Shown: positions 6,029 through 6,120 of the stretch, in pieces
Numbering within the stretch: the stretch's first letter is position 1
How the letters are laid out: each line of letters opens with the position of its first letter
Assembly (NCBI GenBank): GCA_012961645.1
Contig: DTYY01000176.1
Location: 1-6,120, forward strand
Direction: 5' to 3'
Length of the DNA stretch: 6,120 nt
DNA from: Methanosarcinales archaeon
Lineage (GTDB): Archaea > Halobacteriota > Methanosarcinia > Methanosarcinales > Methanogasteraceae
Translations under genes and position numbers: made by a program
The notes under the pieces: model-generated
Told to the model about the DNA's origin: nothing
What the model saw: only the letters and a program-made list of their open reading frames with translations
Databases searched by the model: none

Positions 6029-6047
6029 GATATATGGCTATATTATG
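6029..6047 (-). promoter_or_regulatory. Candidate promoter of the DUF2298-ATPase operon
   Basis: The minus strand carries two TATA-like words, ATAATATAG (about 6046-6038) and CATATATC (about 6036-6029). The predicted transcript starts are near 6017 or 6006, giving a leader of about 8-20 bases before ATG 5998. Choice between them is not possible from sequence alone. Confidence 0.4.
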
Positions 6048-6120
6048 GATTTGATGACTATGGAGTTAATCGTACGATTCGTGATTGAACTCTTCTGGAT
6101 GTATGCGTGTATCTATGCAG
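6045..6120 (+). CDS. Possible 5' end of a divergent gene (partial)
   Basis: The frame from ATG 6045 stays open to the window edge, giving 25 codons. Two further in-frame ATGs lie at 6054 and 6060. The visible product begins MDLMTMELIVRFVIELFW and is hydrophobic, as in a membrane protein or a short amphipathic N-terminus. A TATA-like box 30 bases upstream supports it and there is no SD, so it would be leaderless. With so little sequence, the frame could be open by chance and no function can be given. Confidence 0.35.
   Translation, partial: MDLMTMELIVRFVIELFWMYACIYA

Overview
The window looks archaeal, most likely from a methanogen- or ANME-related euryarchaeote. Archaeosine synthase (ArcS) is found only in Archaea. 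The DUF2298 'YYY' membrane family is typical of Archaea and Chloroflexi. Short RecA/KaiC-like ATPases are common in Euryarchaeota. Upstream regions carry TATA-like boxes 25-30 bases before candidate starts, and the ribosome-binding sites fit the anti-SD GGAGGTGAT. The assignment to a lineage is inference; no rRNA or tRNA is present to settle it.

Layout, left to right. Positions 1-292 hold no convincing gene: an AT-rich box with a 9-base direct repeat, then an A/C-rich stretch. On the minus strand a candidate 32-residue ORF (2202-2104) overlaps the start of arcS (2107-293) by ATGA. The small ORF has a consensus SD and arcS has none of its own. A divergent intergenic region follows, then a plus-strand Sm_multidrug_ex/COG2426-type membrane protein (2502-2999). 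An 82-base convergent spacer (3000-3081) holds a T-run and a cluster of GC palindromes. On the minus strand a DUF2298 multi-spanning membrane protein (5998-3761) leads into a KaiC-like ATPase (about 3813-3082), whose start lies inside the 3' end of the membrane gene. At the right edge a divergent plus-strand reading frame may begin at 6045.

Functionally these are separate modules. ArcS modifies G15 of tRNA. The COG2426 protein is an uncharacterised small membrane protein. DUF2298 is a probable GT-C-like envelope enzyme, co-transcribed and probably translationally coupled with a KaiC-like ATPase that may be regulatory. I see no mobile element, CRISPR array, RNA gene or clear defence system. 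The observations most worth following are the small ORF coupled to arcS and the dual-coding overlap between the DUF2298 and ATPase genes.
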